Shown one piece after another: positions 21,567 through 35,464 of a stretch of 64,000 bases of DNA. The position numbers and the translations under genes are program-made. Below the pieces are notes generated by a model that saw nothing but the letters and a program-made list of their open reading frames with translations, was not told the origin of the DNA and did not search any database. Source of the DNA: Ovis canadensis (Eukaryota > Chordata > Mammalia > Artiodactyla > Bovidae); NCBI RefSeq assembly GCF_042477335.2, contig NC_091247.1, positions 38,181,501-38,245,500 of the forward strand, given 5' to 3'. How positions within the stretch are numbered: position 1 is the stretch's first letter; every line of letters begins with the position of its first letter.

Positions 21567-21775
21567 CCCAAAAGGTGGCTCAGTGGTAAAGAATCCACCT
21601 GCCAATGCAGGAGACTTGGGGTCAGTCCCTGGGTTGGGAAGATCCCCTGGAGAAGGAAATGGTAACCTGCACCAGTATTCTTGCCTGGGAAATCTCATGA
21701 CAGAGGAGGCTGGCAGGCTACGGTCCATGGGGTCAAAAAAGAGTCAGACTTGACTTAGTGACTAAACAACAACCA
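21567..21775 (+). mobile_element. Bov-tA SINE, full length
   Basis: Plus strand: AAAAGGTGGCTCAGTGG head, GGGGTCAGTCCCTGGG B-box, GATCCCCTGGAGAAGG, ACGGTCCATGGGGTC, GACTTAGTGACTAAACAACAAC end. Confidence 0.9.
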
Positions 21776-21924
21776 GTTACAAAAAGGTAATTGTGACTTA
21801 ATTGTGTGTATATAAATGTTCAAAATGTGAAGCAGTCCCATGGATTGCAGATCTGTGTGTCATGCAGGTGGGGCTCACAGGTAGACAGGAGTAACCGATG
21901 CCAGCCCCCGGCCAGAGGCCACCT

Positions 21925-22115
21925 CTGGTGGTCAAGAACCTGGCCTTTGGACTCCCAGGCACCGGGACGCAAATCTGGCTCCACCATATGCTAGCTCTGT
22001 GACATTGGTCAAGTTATTTAACCTCAGAGCCCTTATTTCTTCATCTGTAGAATAAGGACAGTTGTACATACCTCTGTGAAGGTGAAATGAGATTAGATGT
22101 GTGAACAATGTAAGA
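21925..22115 (+). repeat. MIR SINE
   Basis: GCAAATCTGGCTCCACC, GCTCTGTGACATTGGTCAAG, TTTAACCTCAGAGCC, CTTCATCTGTAGAATAAGG, GGTGAAATGAGATTAGA: the MIR core and 3' region in order. Confidence 0.82.
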
Positions 22116-22269
22116 GTATGAAGCTCAGGAACCCGTAGCTCAGGAAATGGTGTTTTTATTGCTGCATGGCCTGCTTCATTGGTGTTTTCCCCGCATTCTT
22201 TCCCTCTGTTTTCCCCGCTGCATATACTGTCAGAAGAGCGTCACTGTGAGTGGGGTAGATGAAACTGAC

Positions 22270-22445
22270 GTGGAGAGAGTAGCCACCGTGCACCTGGCAC
22301 AGTGGGAGCAAAATTTCTTTCACCAATTTTAACTTATTTAATCTTCATAATAAATCTGTGAGGCAGAGTTATTCCCATTTTACAGAAAAGGAAACGAAGG
22401 CTAAGAGATGCGATTTACCTGAGGCTATATTTACAAGCCAGCCAG
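22270..22445 (-). repeat. MIR SINE
   Basis: Reverse orientation: TTATTTAATCTTCATAATAA, TGTGAGGCAGAGTTATTCCC, ATTTTACAGAAAAGGAAACG, GGCTAAGAGATGCGATTTACC. Confidence 0.75.
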
Positions 22446-22486
22446 CCAGGCTGACCCCTGAACCAAAGCCTTGTTACCTCTTGTGT

Positions 22487-22605
22487 GCCCGTTCAGTCGT
22501 GTCTGACTCTTTGTGACCCCGTGGACTATAGCCCACCAGACGCCTCTGTCCATGGAATCTCCCAGGCAAGAACGCTGGAGCGGGTCGCCAGTCCCTCCCC
22601 CAGGT
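22487..22605 (-). mobile_element. Bov-tA SINE fragment
   Basis: CGTTCAGTCGTGTCTGAC, GTGGACTATAGCCCACCAG, CTCCCAGGCAAGAACGCTGG, reverse orientation, 3' part only. Confidence 0.85.
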
Positions 22606-23179
22606 TCCTTCTTGGCCCTGTGGTTTACTTTTCTTCTCTTGAAGCTCTGCTATTTTTGATGCTTTGAGCTCACATTATCTCAAGCAGTCCTACCTGCTTA
22701 AGTCCTTAAGTACTCCCAAGTTGGGGGATATGGAGAACTACATGACTCCAGAGGAGGTGACGTAACCTCTCCAAGGAGTAGAGTCCCCTAATTGGCAGAG
22801 TTGGAATTAACCTGCGTCAGACTCTGAAGCTCGTGTCCTGAAAATCTGCCGAGAAAAAGGAAAACTGTGATCACGGTGCTCTTATGGTTGATTGTCCAAA
22901 GCAGGAATGACATCCAGTGTTCTGAAATGTCAAGAATTTTAGAAGCACCTTTTGAAAGTTCTGGAAGGGAATTTTCTAGAACATTTCCTCCCCTCTGACT
23001 TGATACTTTGGAATATTAAAATTTTTGGTGGAGCAGTGGGTGTATGTAGAACTGATTTTGTAAGAGACTCCCAAGTCCCAGTCCTGGTTTTACCTGTTAT
23101 GTATCTTTGCATTCAGCATTTTCTGTCACAAACAGAATCACATTTTATCATCTATAAAGTATGGTTATCATTAATATCC
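22606..23179. other. No gene; weak MIR-like text
   Basis: Contains MIR-like fragments (near 22740-22840 and 23080-23170) but no open frame with domain content. It is the 3' part of the GLRX5-led retroinsertion. Confidence 0.4.
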
Positions 23180-23186
23180 AAAAAAA

Positions 23187-24128
23187 AGAAATAAAAGAGC
23201 TAGTTACAAGGATATATATACTAGGATGCTTATTGCAACATTATTTGTAGTATGGGGGGGGGAAACAGGTGTAAAATAATAACAGACCTAAGGAAGAAAT
23301 TGACTGAAATGCAATAATAGTAGTGATGTTAACATCCCACTCACCAGGACTTCCCTCATGGTCCAGTGGTTAAGACTCCCACTGCTGAGGGCCCAGGTTT
23401 AATACCTGGCTGGGGAACTAAGATCCCGTAAGTCAAGCAGCACAGCCAAAAAACTAAATAAATAAAATGACAAGAAATAATAACTGTTTGTGAGGATGCA
23501 GAAGAAAGGAAACCCTTGTACACTGTAGGTGGGTATGTAACCTGGTGTAGCCCCTGTGGTAAACCGTTTGAATAGTAAAAAAAAAAAACCCACCAGCTGT
23601 GCAACACGGCCCAAAACAACAAAAAAAAATTACAACAGAACTACTATACAATTCAACTGCTTCACTTCTGAGTATTTACCAGAAAAAAAAAATCCAAAAA
23701 GATATGTACACCTTCATGCTCACTGCAGGATTATTTACAAATAGCCACGGTATGGACCCATCTTAAGTGCCCATCAATAGATGAATGGATTTAGAAGAAA
23801 TACTGTATGATTACACATATGTGTGGAATCTAAAAAACAAAACCAATGAATAAACATAACAAAACAGAAACAGAGTTGTAGATACAGAGAATGACCAGGT
23901 AGTTAGTTGTCAGAAGTGGAGTTCATGGGCAGGAGTGAAATAGATGAGTGAGATTAAGAGGTACAAAAACAATAATAATAATAATAACAGTGGACCTTGA
24001 ATGTATGTCAATGAATGCTATTTATGGTCATTTATTCAATTTGCCATTGAATAAATTGTGGCATATTCTATGAACTCTTTGCAGCTGCCTCTCAGTACTC
24101 TGCAGGTATCCCAATGAGTTCTCATACT
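23187..24128 (+). mobile_element. Composite/L1 continuation of copy C (3' fragment)
   Basis: After the retroinsertion the copy C text resumes (AGTTACAAGGATATAT, TTATTGCAACATTATTTG) and reaches the same junction into L1 ORF2-like text (TTAACATCCCACTCACC) seen in copies A and B. After a CHR SINE, L1 3'-end sequence follows (TGAGGATGCAGAAGAAAGG, CCCATCAATAGATGAATGG). Confidence 0.65.
23345..23462 (+). mobile_element. CHR-type SINE, short form
   Basis: GGACTTCCCTCATGGTCCAG, CCAGGTTTAATACCTGGC, AAGATCCCGTAAGTCAAGC, AACTAAATAAATAAAA tail. Confidence 0.87.
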
Positions 24129-24142
24129 GAGATCTTACTGTT

Positions 24143-24330
24143 TGTTTGTTTTTAAATATTTACTTATTTGGCTGTACCGGGTCTTCATTGCTGCATGCAG
24201 GAACTTTTAGCTGCAGCCTGTGAACTCAGTTGCAGCATGTAGCATCTAGTTCCCTGACCAGGCATCGAGCCCAGGACCACTGCATTGGGAGCACAAAGTC
24301 TTAGCCACTGACCCACCAGGGAAGCCCCAA
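24143..24330 (-). mobile_element. CHR-type SINE
   Basis: Reverse orientation: TATTTACTTATTTGGCTG, TTGCAGCATGTAGCATC, TTCCCTGACCAGGCATC, ACTGACCCACCAGGGAAGCC. Confidence 0.87.
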
Positions 24331-25403
24331 ATCATATCAAATGATGACCTGAAAATTTTATTCTTGGAGACTTAAGGGGCACTGGTACGTTTCTTAGGCA
24401 GGGACATAGTGGGATCTGAGTGGGGTGCTCAGGGAAACATAGTTGGCCATGTTTTTGTTTAATCTGGCTTAATTGAAAAACAAGTAGATACATGGTCTGA
24501 ACAAACAGCTAGTGAAATGAAAGGTTGAATTATTCTGCTCTGAAGAAAAGGGACATTTGCTCCTTCTGGCCACAAGGTGTCCTCAGGCAACTGAGAACCT
24601 AGTGGAAGCGTCTGAAGATCAATCCTTCCAACGTGGACCAGTCTCACAGGGAATCCCAGCACAACCATTAAGGAAATGCTGCTCATCCTGAGACGCACGA
24701 TGTAAAGATTGATCATCTAGTGCCCTGAGCACCCAAAGCAGTTTTAAACTACCAGAGGGAAAAACAGAGACATGTCAAAAAGTCAAAAATCCAAGGCTAA
24801 CTCTTTGGGGAGCTTAAACTCAGAAACAGTACACATCTGATCCACCACACTCTTCTCAGAAAATTGTTCAAATCGTATCTGAGTTAGGGTACCAAATTAA
24901 TAATAGGAAATTGTCCCTCGAAAGCCTAACAGCTCGCTGACAGGCACCTATGGGAACCCCAGTAGGGCGTATGCACAACACTTATGGATAGGGAAGTCTG
25001 GTGTACCACAGTCCATGGGGTCGTAGAGTCAGACACGACTGAGCAACTGAACTGAACTATGGATAAAATACTTGCAAATGCTTATTTATTTGGGAACTGA
25101 AGGATGTTGTGCCTCCAAAATGACTAAGATGGGGCTCTTCTCACCTTTCCAGGCTGGCTTTGCACATGCAGTTACATAATGCCCGCTTGATCAACATCTT
25201 TTCAGAATTCAGACCCTAAGGGAACAAGTTCTTCTGGAAGGAACTCGCTTTTCTCTCCCTAAGCCTTGTTTCTACCAGGGCTCTCAGGAAGGCTTACCTT
25301 ACTCCTATCTAAACCATCTGCAATTCCTGAGACTAAGAAGAAAAAAATGGAAAAAAGATCTTTTAAAACTCACGCAAATAAAATTAACTACTCCAACTGT
25401 TGA
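24331..25403. other. Unassigned intergenic sequence with a BovB tail
   Basis: No gene seen. A BovB 3' end (GTCCATGGGGTCGTAGAGTC...GAGCAACTGAACTGAACT) is at about 24995-25060. The remainder has a moderately GC-rich, ERV-like texture, but I could not match it to any family. Confidence 0.4.
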
Positions 25404-25614
25404 GGCTTCCCAGATGGCACAGTGGTGAAGAACCTGCCTGCCAAGGCAGGAGACAAAAGAGATGTGGGTTTGATCCCTGGGTCAGAAAGATCTCCTGAAG
25501 GAGGGCATGGCAACCCAGTTCAGTATTCTTGCCTGGAGAATCCCATGGACAGAGGAGCCTGGCAGGGTTGCACAGAATCAGACACGATTAAAGCAATTTA
25601 GCATGCAAGCACTC
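25404..25614 (+). mobile_element. Bov-tA SINE, full length
   Basis: AGGCTTCCCAGATGGCAC head, GGGTTTGATCCCTGGG B-box, CTTGCCTGGAGAATCCC, CAGACACGATTAAAGC end. Confidence 0.9.
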
Positions 25615-25709
25615 CAATTGCTATTTACAAACTAGTGAGTTTATACTGTAAAACCTGATTCATGACTAGATTTGAAAATTAAGCCATGAAGTCTCTGGTT
25701 GTGTCTGTC

Positions 25710-25860
25710 TATATACGTGTGCGTGCTCAGTCACGTCTGACTCTGCGATACTGGAGTGGGTTGTCATTTCCTCCTCCAGGAAAGGATCAAATCCGTGTCT
25801 CCTGTGGCTCCTGCATTGGCAGGTGGATTTTTCCACCACTGAGCCACCTGGGAAGTCCTG
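25710..25860 (-). mobile_element. Bov-tA SINE with internal deletion
   Basis: Reverse orientation: GTGCTCAGTCACGTCTGAC directly joined to GATACTGGAGTGGGTTG (the middle part is missing), then CATTGGCAGGTGGATTT and GAGCCACCTGGGAAGTCC. Confidence 0.86.
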
Positions 25861-26047
25861 TATGTGTGTAAGTTATAGATATGATATACCTTTACTGTGA
25901 ATGACTTTACCAAAATTAACTTGTAAATTAACTGCATTTAATTGGCTTAAAGAAAATTAAACTCTTACGTAAATACTCAGAAACAGAAAAGAAATTAACT
26001 CAAATGAATTTTAGGTTCATATGATTTGAAAAATACTCAAAAACAGT

Positions 26048-26704
26048 TTTCAGTTCAGTTCAGCTCAGTTCAGTCGCTCAGTCGTGTCCAACTCTTTGCG
26101 ACCCCATGAATTGCAGCACGCCAGGCCTCCCTGTCCATCACCAACTTCACTAACTCCCGGAGTTTACCCAGGCTCATGTCCATCGAGTCGGTGATGCTAT
26201 CCAGCCATCTCATCCTCTATCATCCCCTTCTCCTGCTGCCCCCAATCCCTCCCAGCATCAGAGTCTTTTCCAATGAGTCAACTCTTTGCATGAGGTGGCC
26301 AAAGTATTGGAGTTTCAGCTTTAGCATCAATCCTTCCAATGAACACCTAGGACTGATCTTCTTTAGGATGGACTGGTTGGATCTCCTTGCAGTCCAAGGG
26401 ACTCTCAAGAGTCTCCTCCAACACCACAGTTCAAAAGCATCAATTCTTCGGCACTCAGCTTTCTTCACAGTCCAACTCTCACATCCATACATGACCACCT
26501 TGACTAGACAGACCTTAGTCGGCAAAGTAATGTCTCTGCTTTTGAATATGCTATCTAGGTTGGTCATAATTTTCCTTCCAAGGAGTAAGCATCTTTTAAT
26601 TTCACGGCTGCAATCACCATCTGCAGTGATTTTGGAGCCCAAAAAAATAACGTCTGACACTGTTTCCACTGTTTCCCTATCTATTTCCCACGAAGTGATG
26701 GGCA
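26048..26704 (-). mobile_element. BovB LINE 3' end
   Basis: Reverse orientation: starts TCAGTTCAGTTCAGCTCAG (inverted tail) and reads back through the BovB ORF2 C-terminus, 161 codons open on the minus strand ([20 protein letters not shown]). 5' truncated near 26704. Confidence 0.9.
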
Positions 26705-27194
26705 TTACTAGAAGTCAAATAAGGTCTTATTATATGTTAAAAAAAAATTACCAAGAAAAATAACTTGACTTGATGAAACCAAGATTCTTTCATCAATTGT
26801 ATTGTAATTAGATCTTTAACCACCCCTTTTAAAGTCTTTTGTCATTTAACAGACAGCTACTGTTGCTCTCTGATGCTTTGGAAAAAGATGCTTCATCTTC
26901 AAGAGTATTCATAGTAAGGACCTTTTGACAAGTACAGGTTTCTAATAACTTTCAAATCATACCACTAATCTGAACAAAAATTAAAGAATTCTAATGGAAA
27001 ACTGATGATGGTTTCATAAACCCTTAACAGACAATCAAGATCACCAAGAATTAGCTACAACAGGACTGAATGAACTGATGAATATGGTTATAATTTTTAT
27101 GACTTTTTGTCTGAAATATTATTGGCTTTCAATATTTCTTTTCCAGTTTGAAGGAAATCTTTCCCCTTAAGCTAATAACGACTTATAGCAACTT
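26705..27194. other. Intergenic, nothing recognised
   Basis: AT-rich sequence without open frames or a repeat I can identify. Confidence 0.4.
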
Positions 27195-27425
27195 GGTGTT
27201 AGTCACTCAGTCATGTCCAACTCTTTGCAACCCTATGGACTGTCCATAGGCTCCTCTGTCCATGGAATTCTCCAGGCAAAAACAGTGGAGTGGGTAGCCA
27301 TTCCCTTCTCCAGGGGAACTTCCTCACCCAGGGATCAAACCCAGTTCTTCTGCATTGCAGGCAGATTATGTCTGAGGCACCAGGTAATTCTGTCGGATTA
27401 CCATCTGAGGCACCAGGGAAACTTG
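27195..27425 (-). mobile_element. Bov-tA SINE
   Basis: Reverse orientation: GTTAGTCACTCAGTCATG, CCATGGAATTCTCCAGGC, CCCAGGGATCAAACCC, CATTGCAGGCAGATTATG, GGCACCAGG(G)AAA end with a short internal duplication. Confidence 0.85.
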
Positions 27426-27675
27426 TACCTTTTTAAGCAGAATTTAAATATTTATCCTTTCTCCATAACTGCTCATTCCAGAATTTGGAAACTCTTGGTG
27501 AATATTCTTATTTTTAGGCAATATAGTTATTTGAGAAGTTTAATAAGAATTTGTCTTCCTTATAACAGTGCATAATTGGAAACACTGGTAATATTACTTT
27601 GGCTTTTATTTGAATGTCGTATTACAGGGTATTTATAGAATCAAATACGACCAAACAGCTTAGAAGAACTAACGT

Positions 27676-28665
27676 GAACTTTGAGAGATCTGTATGCAGG
27701 TCAGAAAGCAACAGTGAGAACTGGACATGGAACAACAGGCTGGTTCCAAATAGGAAAAGGAGTACGTCAAGGCTGTATATTGTCACCCTGCTTATTTAAC
27801 TTCTATGCAGAGTACATCATGAGAAACGCTGGACTGGAAGAAACACAAGCTGGAATCAAGATTGACAGGAGAAATATCAATAACCTCAGATATGCAGATG
27901 ACACCACCCTTATGGCAGAAAGTGAAGAGGAACTCAAAAGCCTCTTGATGAAAGTGAAAGAGGAGAGTGAAAAAGTTGGCTTCAAGCTCAACATTCAGAA
28001 AAGGAAGATCATGGCATCCGGTCCCATCACTCCATGGGAAATAGATGGGGAAACAGTGGAAACAGTGTCAGACTTTATTTTGGGGGGCTCCAAAATCACT
28101 GCAGATGGTAACTGCAGCCATGAAATTAAGACGCTTACTCCTTGGAAGGAAAGTTATGACTAGATGGCATATTAAAAAGCAGAGACATTACTTTGCGAAC
28201 AAAGGTCTGTCTAGTCAAGGCTATGATTTTTCCAGTGGTCCTGTATGGATTTGAGAGTTGGACTGTGAAGAAAGCCGAGCGCCGAAGAATTGACGCTTTT
28301 GAACTGTGGTGTTGGAGAAGACTCCTGAGAGTTCCTTGGACTGCAAGGAGATCCAACCAGTCCATCCTAAAGGAGATCAGTCCTGGGTGTTCTTTGGAAG
28401 GAATGATGCTAAAGCTGAAACTCCAATACTTTGGCCACCTCATGCAAAGAGTTGACTCATTGGAAAAGACTCTGATGCTGGGAGGGATTAGGGGCAGGAA
28501 GAGAGGGGGACGACAGAGGATGAGATGGCTGGATGGCATCACTGACTTGGTGGACGAGAGTCTGAGTGAACTCCGGGAGTTGGTGATGGACAGGGAGGCC
28601 TGGCATACTGCGATTCATGGGGTCGCAAAGAGTCGGACACGACTGAGCAACTGAACTGAACTATG
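27676..28665 (+). mobile_element. BovB LINE, 5' truncated
   Basis: Starts at GAGAGATCTGTATGCAGG in the reverse transcriptase palm and ends GAGCAACTGAACTGAAC. The first frame (27681-28163) has motif B and an intact YADD catalytic box, but a deletion near 28125-28165 shifts the frame; the C-terminus is open at 28193-28654. Not functional. Confidence 0.9.
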
Positions 28666-28942
28666 ACACCATAAAGCCCCTTGGAAAACAACCTGGTACT
28701 CTGCTTGCAGGGTTCTCAGCAGCCTTACTAGGTAAATAAAGAAGTCCACCTCCTGGCTGGTAAAGGAATCTCCAGATATTCTGGAGACCTCTACAAGCAA
28801 TCTATAGATACCTCACAGTCAGAATCTAATAGCAAGCCCTTGAGGTGGCTTTCCCACCCTTGAGAATCCTTTTAAATGTTCAGCTTGAGATTCTTTATGA
28901 AAACTTCCAGCAAAGCCAATTTAAAGAGCCTATAGAATCAAC
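28666..28942. other. Intergenic, nothing recognised
   Basis: Short unassigned stretch between BovB and a SINE; no open frame of note. Confidence 0.35.
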
Positions 28943-29155
28943 TGCTGCTGCTAAGTCGCTTCAGTCGTGTCTGACTCTGCAACACTATGGATTGTAGCTT
29001 GCCAGGCTCCTCTGTCCATGGGATTCTCCAAGCAAGAATACTGGAATGAACTGCCATGCCCTCCTCCAGGGGATCTTCCTGACCCAGGGATCGAAGCCAC
29101 ATCTCTTATGTCTCCTGCATTGGCAGGCAGTTTCTTTATCACTAGTGCCTTATGT
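28943..29155 (-). mobile_element. Bov-tA SINE
   Basis: Reverse orientation: TGCTGCTGCTAAGTCGC, GGATTCTCCAAGCAAG, CCCAGGGATCGAAGCC, CATTGGCAGGCAGTTTC. Confidence 0.87.
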
Positions 29156-29262
29156 AAATAATCAAGACAAATTTATTGAAACCAGGCTTATTTTGCAAAC
29201 AAATTAGTCTTAATTTGGCTATATTTGGTGGAAATGAGGATAATTTTATTTTTCCAGATATC

Positions 29263-29520
29263 TATTTTTTAAATTATTTTAATTGGAGGCTAATTACTTT
29301 ACAATATTGTAGTGGTTTTTGCCATACATTGACATGAATCAGCCATGGGTGTATATGTGTTCCCCATCCTGAAGCCCCCTCCCACCTTCCTCTCCATCTC
29401 ATTCCTCAGGGTCATCCCAGTGCACCAGTCCCGAGCATCTGTCTCACGCATGGAACATGGGCTGGAGATCTGTTTCACATATACACGTTTCAATGCTATT
29501 CTCTCAAATCAGGAAATGAG
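29263..29520 (-). mobile_element. Ruminant L1 3'UTR fragment
   Basis: Reverse orientation: TTTTAATTGGAGGCTAATTA, GACATGAATCAGCCATGGG, TTCCCCATCCTGAAGCC, GTGCACCAGTCCCGAGC, TTTCAATGCTATTCTC. The same segment occurs at 62311-62545. Confidence 0.86.
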
Positions 29521-29689
29521 GATAATTTTAGAGAGAAAAAAAATTATGTTTCAACAATATAACTTTGTGGATATTAAATTCTAGTGTTCAATTTTTTTTT
29601 TTAATTTACTGCCTAACATTCATTTCCTGAATGGCTTCTCATTACTATGCTATACTATTGTTAACTTTAAAATTTTCAAGGGCATTCTA

Positions 29690-31240
29690 AGTTTCTTTCT
29701 GAAGCTTATCACAGTAATCTATCTTTGGGTGAAGATCAAGTACCCCATGCATGACCTGCAGTCAGGCAGATTATGCATACTAGGAAAGGCATTATTTAAA
29801 GGATTATCTCCAACCTAGATGGAAGATCCTCACCAGGTATTCTTATCTAACTCATATACAGTAAAACTGAAGGAAATGGACTTTTGGATTCTTATTTCCC
29901 ACTTCAAAAGGGTCCTGCACTGGGCTGGTATATAGAGAGACCTGCTGACTTCAACTCATTTTAATATACTGTTCACATAGAAGGGAAATGACACCCACAT
30001 TAGGACAAGAAGACAATATCAGAGGTAGACAGCTATCCTAAGATGCTGGACCTGACTTGTATGATCATTTATAGTTTTTTACTGATTTCTTGGACTTTTG
30101 TATGAACCAACTTTTTTCTATCATGAACACAAATCCTATGTAGTTTTAAATTAATTCAATTGTTTTACAATCAATAGCCTATGTCCAACTTTTCCAAGTG
30201 TACCGTGGTGGACTTCTCTCCAAGGCTCTAATTGGATGACGCTTAGAAATTTTATTTTAGAAGAAAGATACTCTAGGACTGTATAAGCTACTGCTGATAT
30301 CACTAAGTGGGACTCTCTTACCCAGCCAGTTAATGACATTTGTCTGGAGTATGGCCATAATACTCTTTTTCACTAGATGCTAAGTATATTAGTTAGCTCC
30401 TACTAAGATCCAGTGAACTCATGGAACAAATTTATGGCCTTGGCTCTCCCCAGGCTGGTTAGAAAGATGCCCTGTTAGTTTTACTCATGCTCAACATCAC
30501 ATAGAGGTAGCCTTTGAAACTGCCCGTCAATCTGCCTTTAAAGTGAACACACAGGCATCAGTCTTCCAAGGGTATGATCACTTAGTCAACAATATTTATT
30601 CCTTCATTTGAAACAGATGTCATTATTCACAGAGACGTTAACAAAACTCACCCAGAAGCCTTAAATGATAGTAACCAAGCCATTAGCTTGCTTAATTCAG
30701 AAGTTTCCATGAGAAAATCCCACGGCCCTTGATATTTTAACTGCTTCCCAAGAGGCTTCTAATATAACCCATATTGTGACACAAATGAAGACTCCAATTT
30801 CCATTCTGAATGACCTTCTTTCGAGTTTAGGGGAGATGTGAGGAAAATGGTTTGGTTTAGGAAGGAAGAGGTCATATCTTTACTAACAGTATTGTTACTC
30901 TTTTTAACATATTTATTTATTTGGCTGCACCAGGTCTTAGTTGCAGCACAGGGCATTTTCAATTTTCATGTCTTAGTTGCAACATGAAGGATGTAATTCC
31001 CTGACTAGGGATCGAACCCAGGCCCCCTGCATAGGGAGCACAGAGGTTTAGCCACTGGACCACAGAGAAGTCCCTGGCATTGTTATTCTTGATGGTAATT
31101 TTGATTACAGTTTGTGTGACTTATAAAGTGATGGCTTCCTGCATTTCATGCTGTGTATCACCAACTTCTACTAAGACAGTAACATCTAAACTGCTTGAAA
31201 TTATTGATCACATCTACAGTTCCTTATAAAATAATGAACA
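29690..31240 (+). mobile_element. Degenerate endogenous retrovirus, pol-env remnant (gammaretrovirus-like)
   Basis: The plus strand contains recognisable but broken retroviral pieces: an integrase C-terminal region near 29740-29935 with an in-frame stop; a hydrophobic leader-like stretch with an ATG near 30041; then a surface-protein region with frameshifts and stops. The transmembrane-subunit heptad segment (near 30685-30835) is missing a piece of about 15-20 codons and ends at a stop at 30838. A membrane anchor followed by a Cys-rich tail is near 31090-31200. A CHR SINE splits it at 30890-31076. No frame spans more than a fraction of a gene, so it is an inert fossil. LTRs were not identified. 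Confidence 0.6.
30890..31076 (-). mobile_element. CHR-type SINE inside the ERV remnant
   Basis: Reverse orientation: TATTTATTTATTTGGCTGC, CCCTGACTAGGGATCGAACC, TTAGCCACTGGACCAC. Confidence 0.88.
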
Positions 31241-31334
31241 TTCACAATGTATATACAATGTAAAATTGGCTTAAGTTCTATTGGACAATTTGGATTGACT
31301 GTCAGTCCTTGCCAGACATTCTACCAATATGTAC

Positions 31335-31562
31335 ATGCATATGTGCTAATTCACTTCAGTCCTGTCCAACTCTTCTTAGACACTATGGACTATACCCCAC
31401 CAGGCTTCTGTGTCCATGGGATTCTCCAGGCAATAATACTGGAGTGGGTTGCCATGTCCTCCTCCAGGGGCTCTTCCCAACCCAGGGGATGAACCCAAGT
31501 CTCCTGTGGCTCCTGCACTGCAGGCAGATTCTTTACCACTCAGCCACAGAGGAAGCCCCTCT
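31335..31562 (-). mobile_element. Bov-tA SINE
   Basis: Reverse orientation: TTCACTTCAGTCCTGTCC, GGGATTCTCCAGGCAATAAT, CTGCAGGCAGATTCTTTACC, CACAGAGGAAGCCCC. Confidence 0.87.
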
Positions 31563-31565
31563 ATT

Positions 31566-31815
31566 AGTACTGCTGCTGCTGCTAAGTCGCTTCAGTAGTG
31601 TCCGACTCTGTGCAACCCCATAGACGGCAACCCACCAGGCTCCGCCGTCCCTGGGATTCTCCAGGCAAGAACACTGGAGTGGTTTGCCATTTCCCTCTCC
31701 AATGCATGAAAGTGAAAAGTGAAAGTGAAGTCACTCAGTCGCAACCCCATGGACTGCAGCCCACCAGGCTCCTCCGTCCATGGATTTTCCAGGCAAGAGT
31801 ACTGGAGTGGGTACA
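31566..31815 (-). mobile_element. Bov-A2-type SINE (two monomers)
   Basis: Reverse orientation: TGCTGCTGCTGCTAAGTCGC, then two Bov-A monomers separated by a GAAAGTGAAAAGTGAAAGTG linker. Confidence 0.87.
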
Positions 31816-32254
31816 ATCCCCCCTAAACGGAAAGAAAGAGCAGGCTTTTAGAACCAGGAATGGAGGGATATGATGGACCTAGAGCAGGTAAGCAACCATT
31901 CTGGGTGGCATCAAGGGACCAAATATTTGATTACCAAATGCCTTCTATCAAAAGATTAAGGATCAAAAGAGGGAGTTGATGAAATAAAATCATTTTTAAG
32001 GCACGATAAAAAAAAATTTAAACATAAAACTCTCTCTGCTCACTTAGGCCACTACTTCTCTTTAGTGTGCACTGTGCTTCTGTAATTATGTGTTAACCAG
32101 ATTTCCGTAAAAGACACAGGAATTCCTGCTTGATGGTAAAGAGCAATTATTTCTGGCACCAGAAGAGTAATTCCTTAGGATATAACGTGAGGGATTGAGC
32201 ATGGGGGTGTTTTATTTCTTTTCCTTCTCAACTGAAGAGGGTTTTCATTTCTAG
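31816..32254. other. Intergenic, nothing recognised
   Basis: No gene or family assigned. A purine-rich AAAGAGGGAGTTGATG stretch near 31975 could be a retroviral polypurine tract belonging to the ERV remnant, but no LTR follows that I can define. Confidence 0.3.
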
Positions 32255-32403
32255 CTCAAATGTTCTTCTTATTTTATTATTATTATTATTATTATTGGGG
32301 TGCACCATATACCATGCAAGATTTTAGTTCCCCAACCAAGGATTGAACACGGTCCTGGGCAATGAAAGCACTGAGTCCTAACCACTGGACACAGGGAATT
32401 CCC
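32255..32403 (-). mobile_element. CHR-type SINE fragment with (ATT)n
   Basis: TTATTATTATTATTATTATT run, then TTCCCCAACCAAGGATTG, GTCCTAACCACTGGAC, GGGAATTCCC in reverse orientation. Confidence 0.8.

Positions 32404-35464
<3,061 letters not shown>

Larger units (their letters stand above)
20105..23186 (+). mobile_element. 3.1-kb retroinsertion beginning with GLRX5 5'UTR and exon 1
   Basis: Composite copy C is interrupted here. Perfect copies of AGAAATAAAAG flank the insert (20094-20104 and 23187-23197), and an A-run at 23180-23186 lies at its 3' end, so I read it as one L1-mediated retrotransposition event. The insert starts with a CpG-rich 5'UTR and GLRX5 exon 1, then continues for about 2.6 kb with non-GLRX5 sequence holding a hAT relic, two MIRs and two Bov-tA SINEs. 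A weak polyadenylation signal (CTATAAAG) is near 23151. The parent transcript would be GLRX5 exon 1 spliced to an alternative terminal exon. Confidence 0.65.

Noticed and set aside
23556-23744. Plus-strand frame with Lys runs near 23.6 kb
   Set aside because: It lies in degraded L1 3' sequence with A-runs; no independent coding support.
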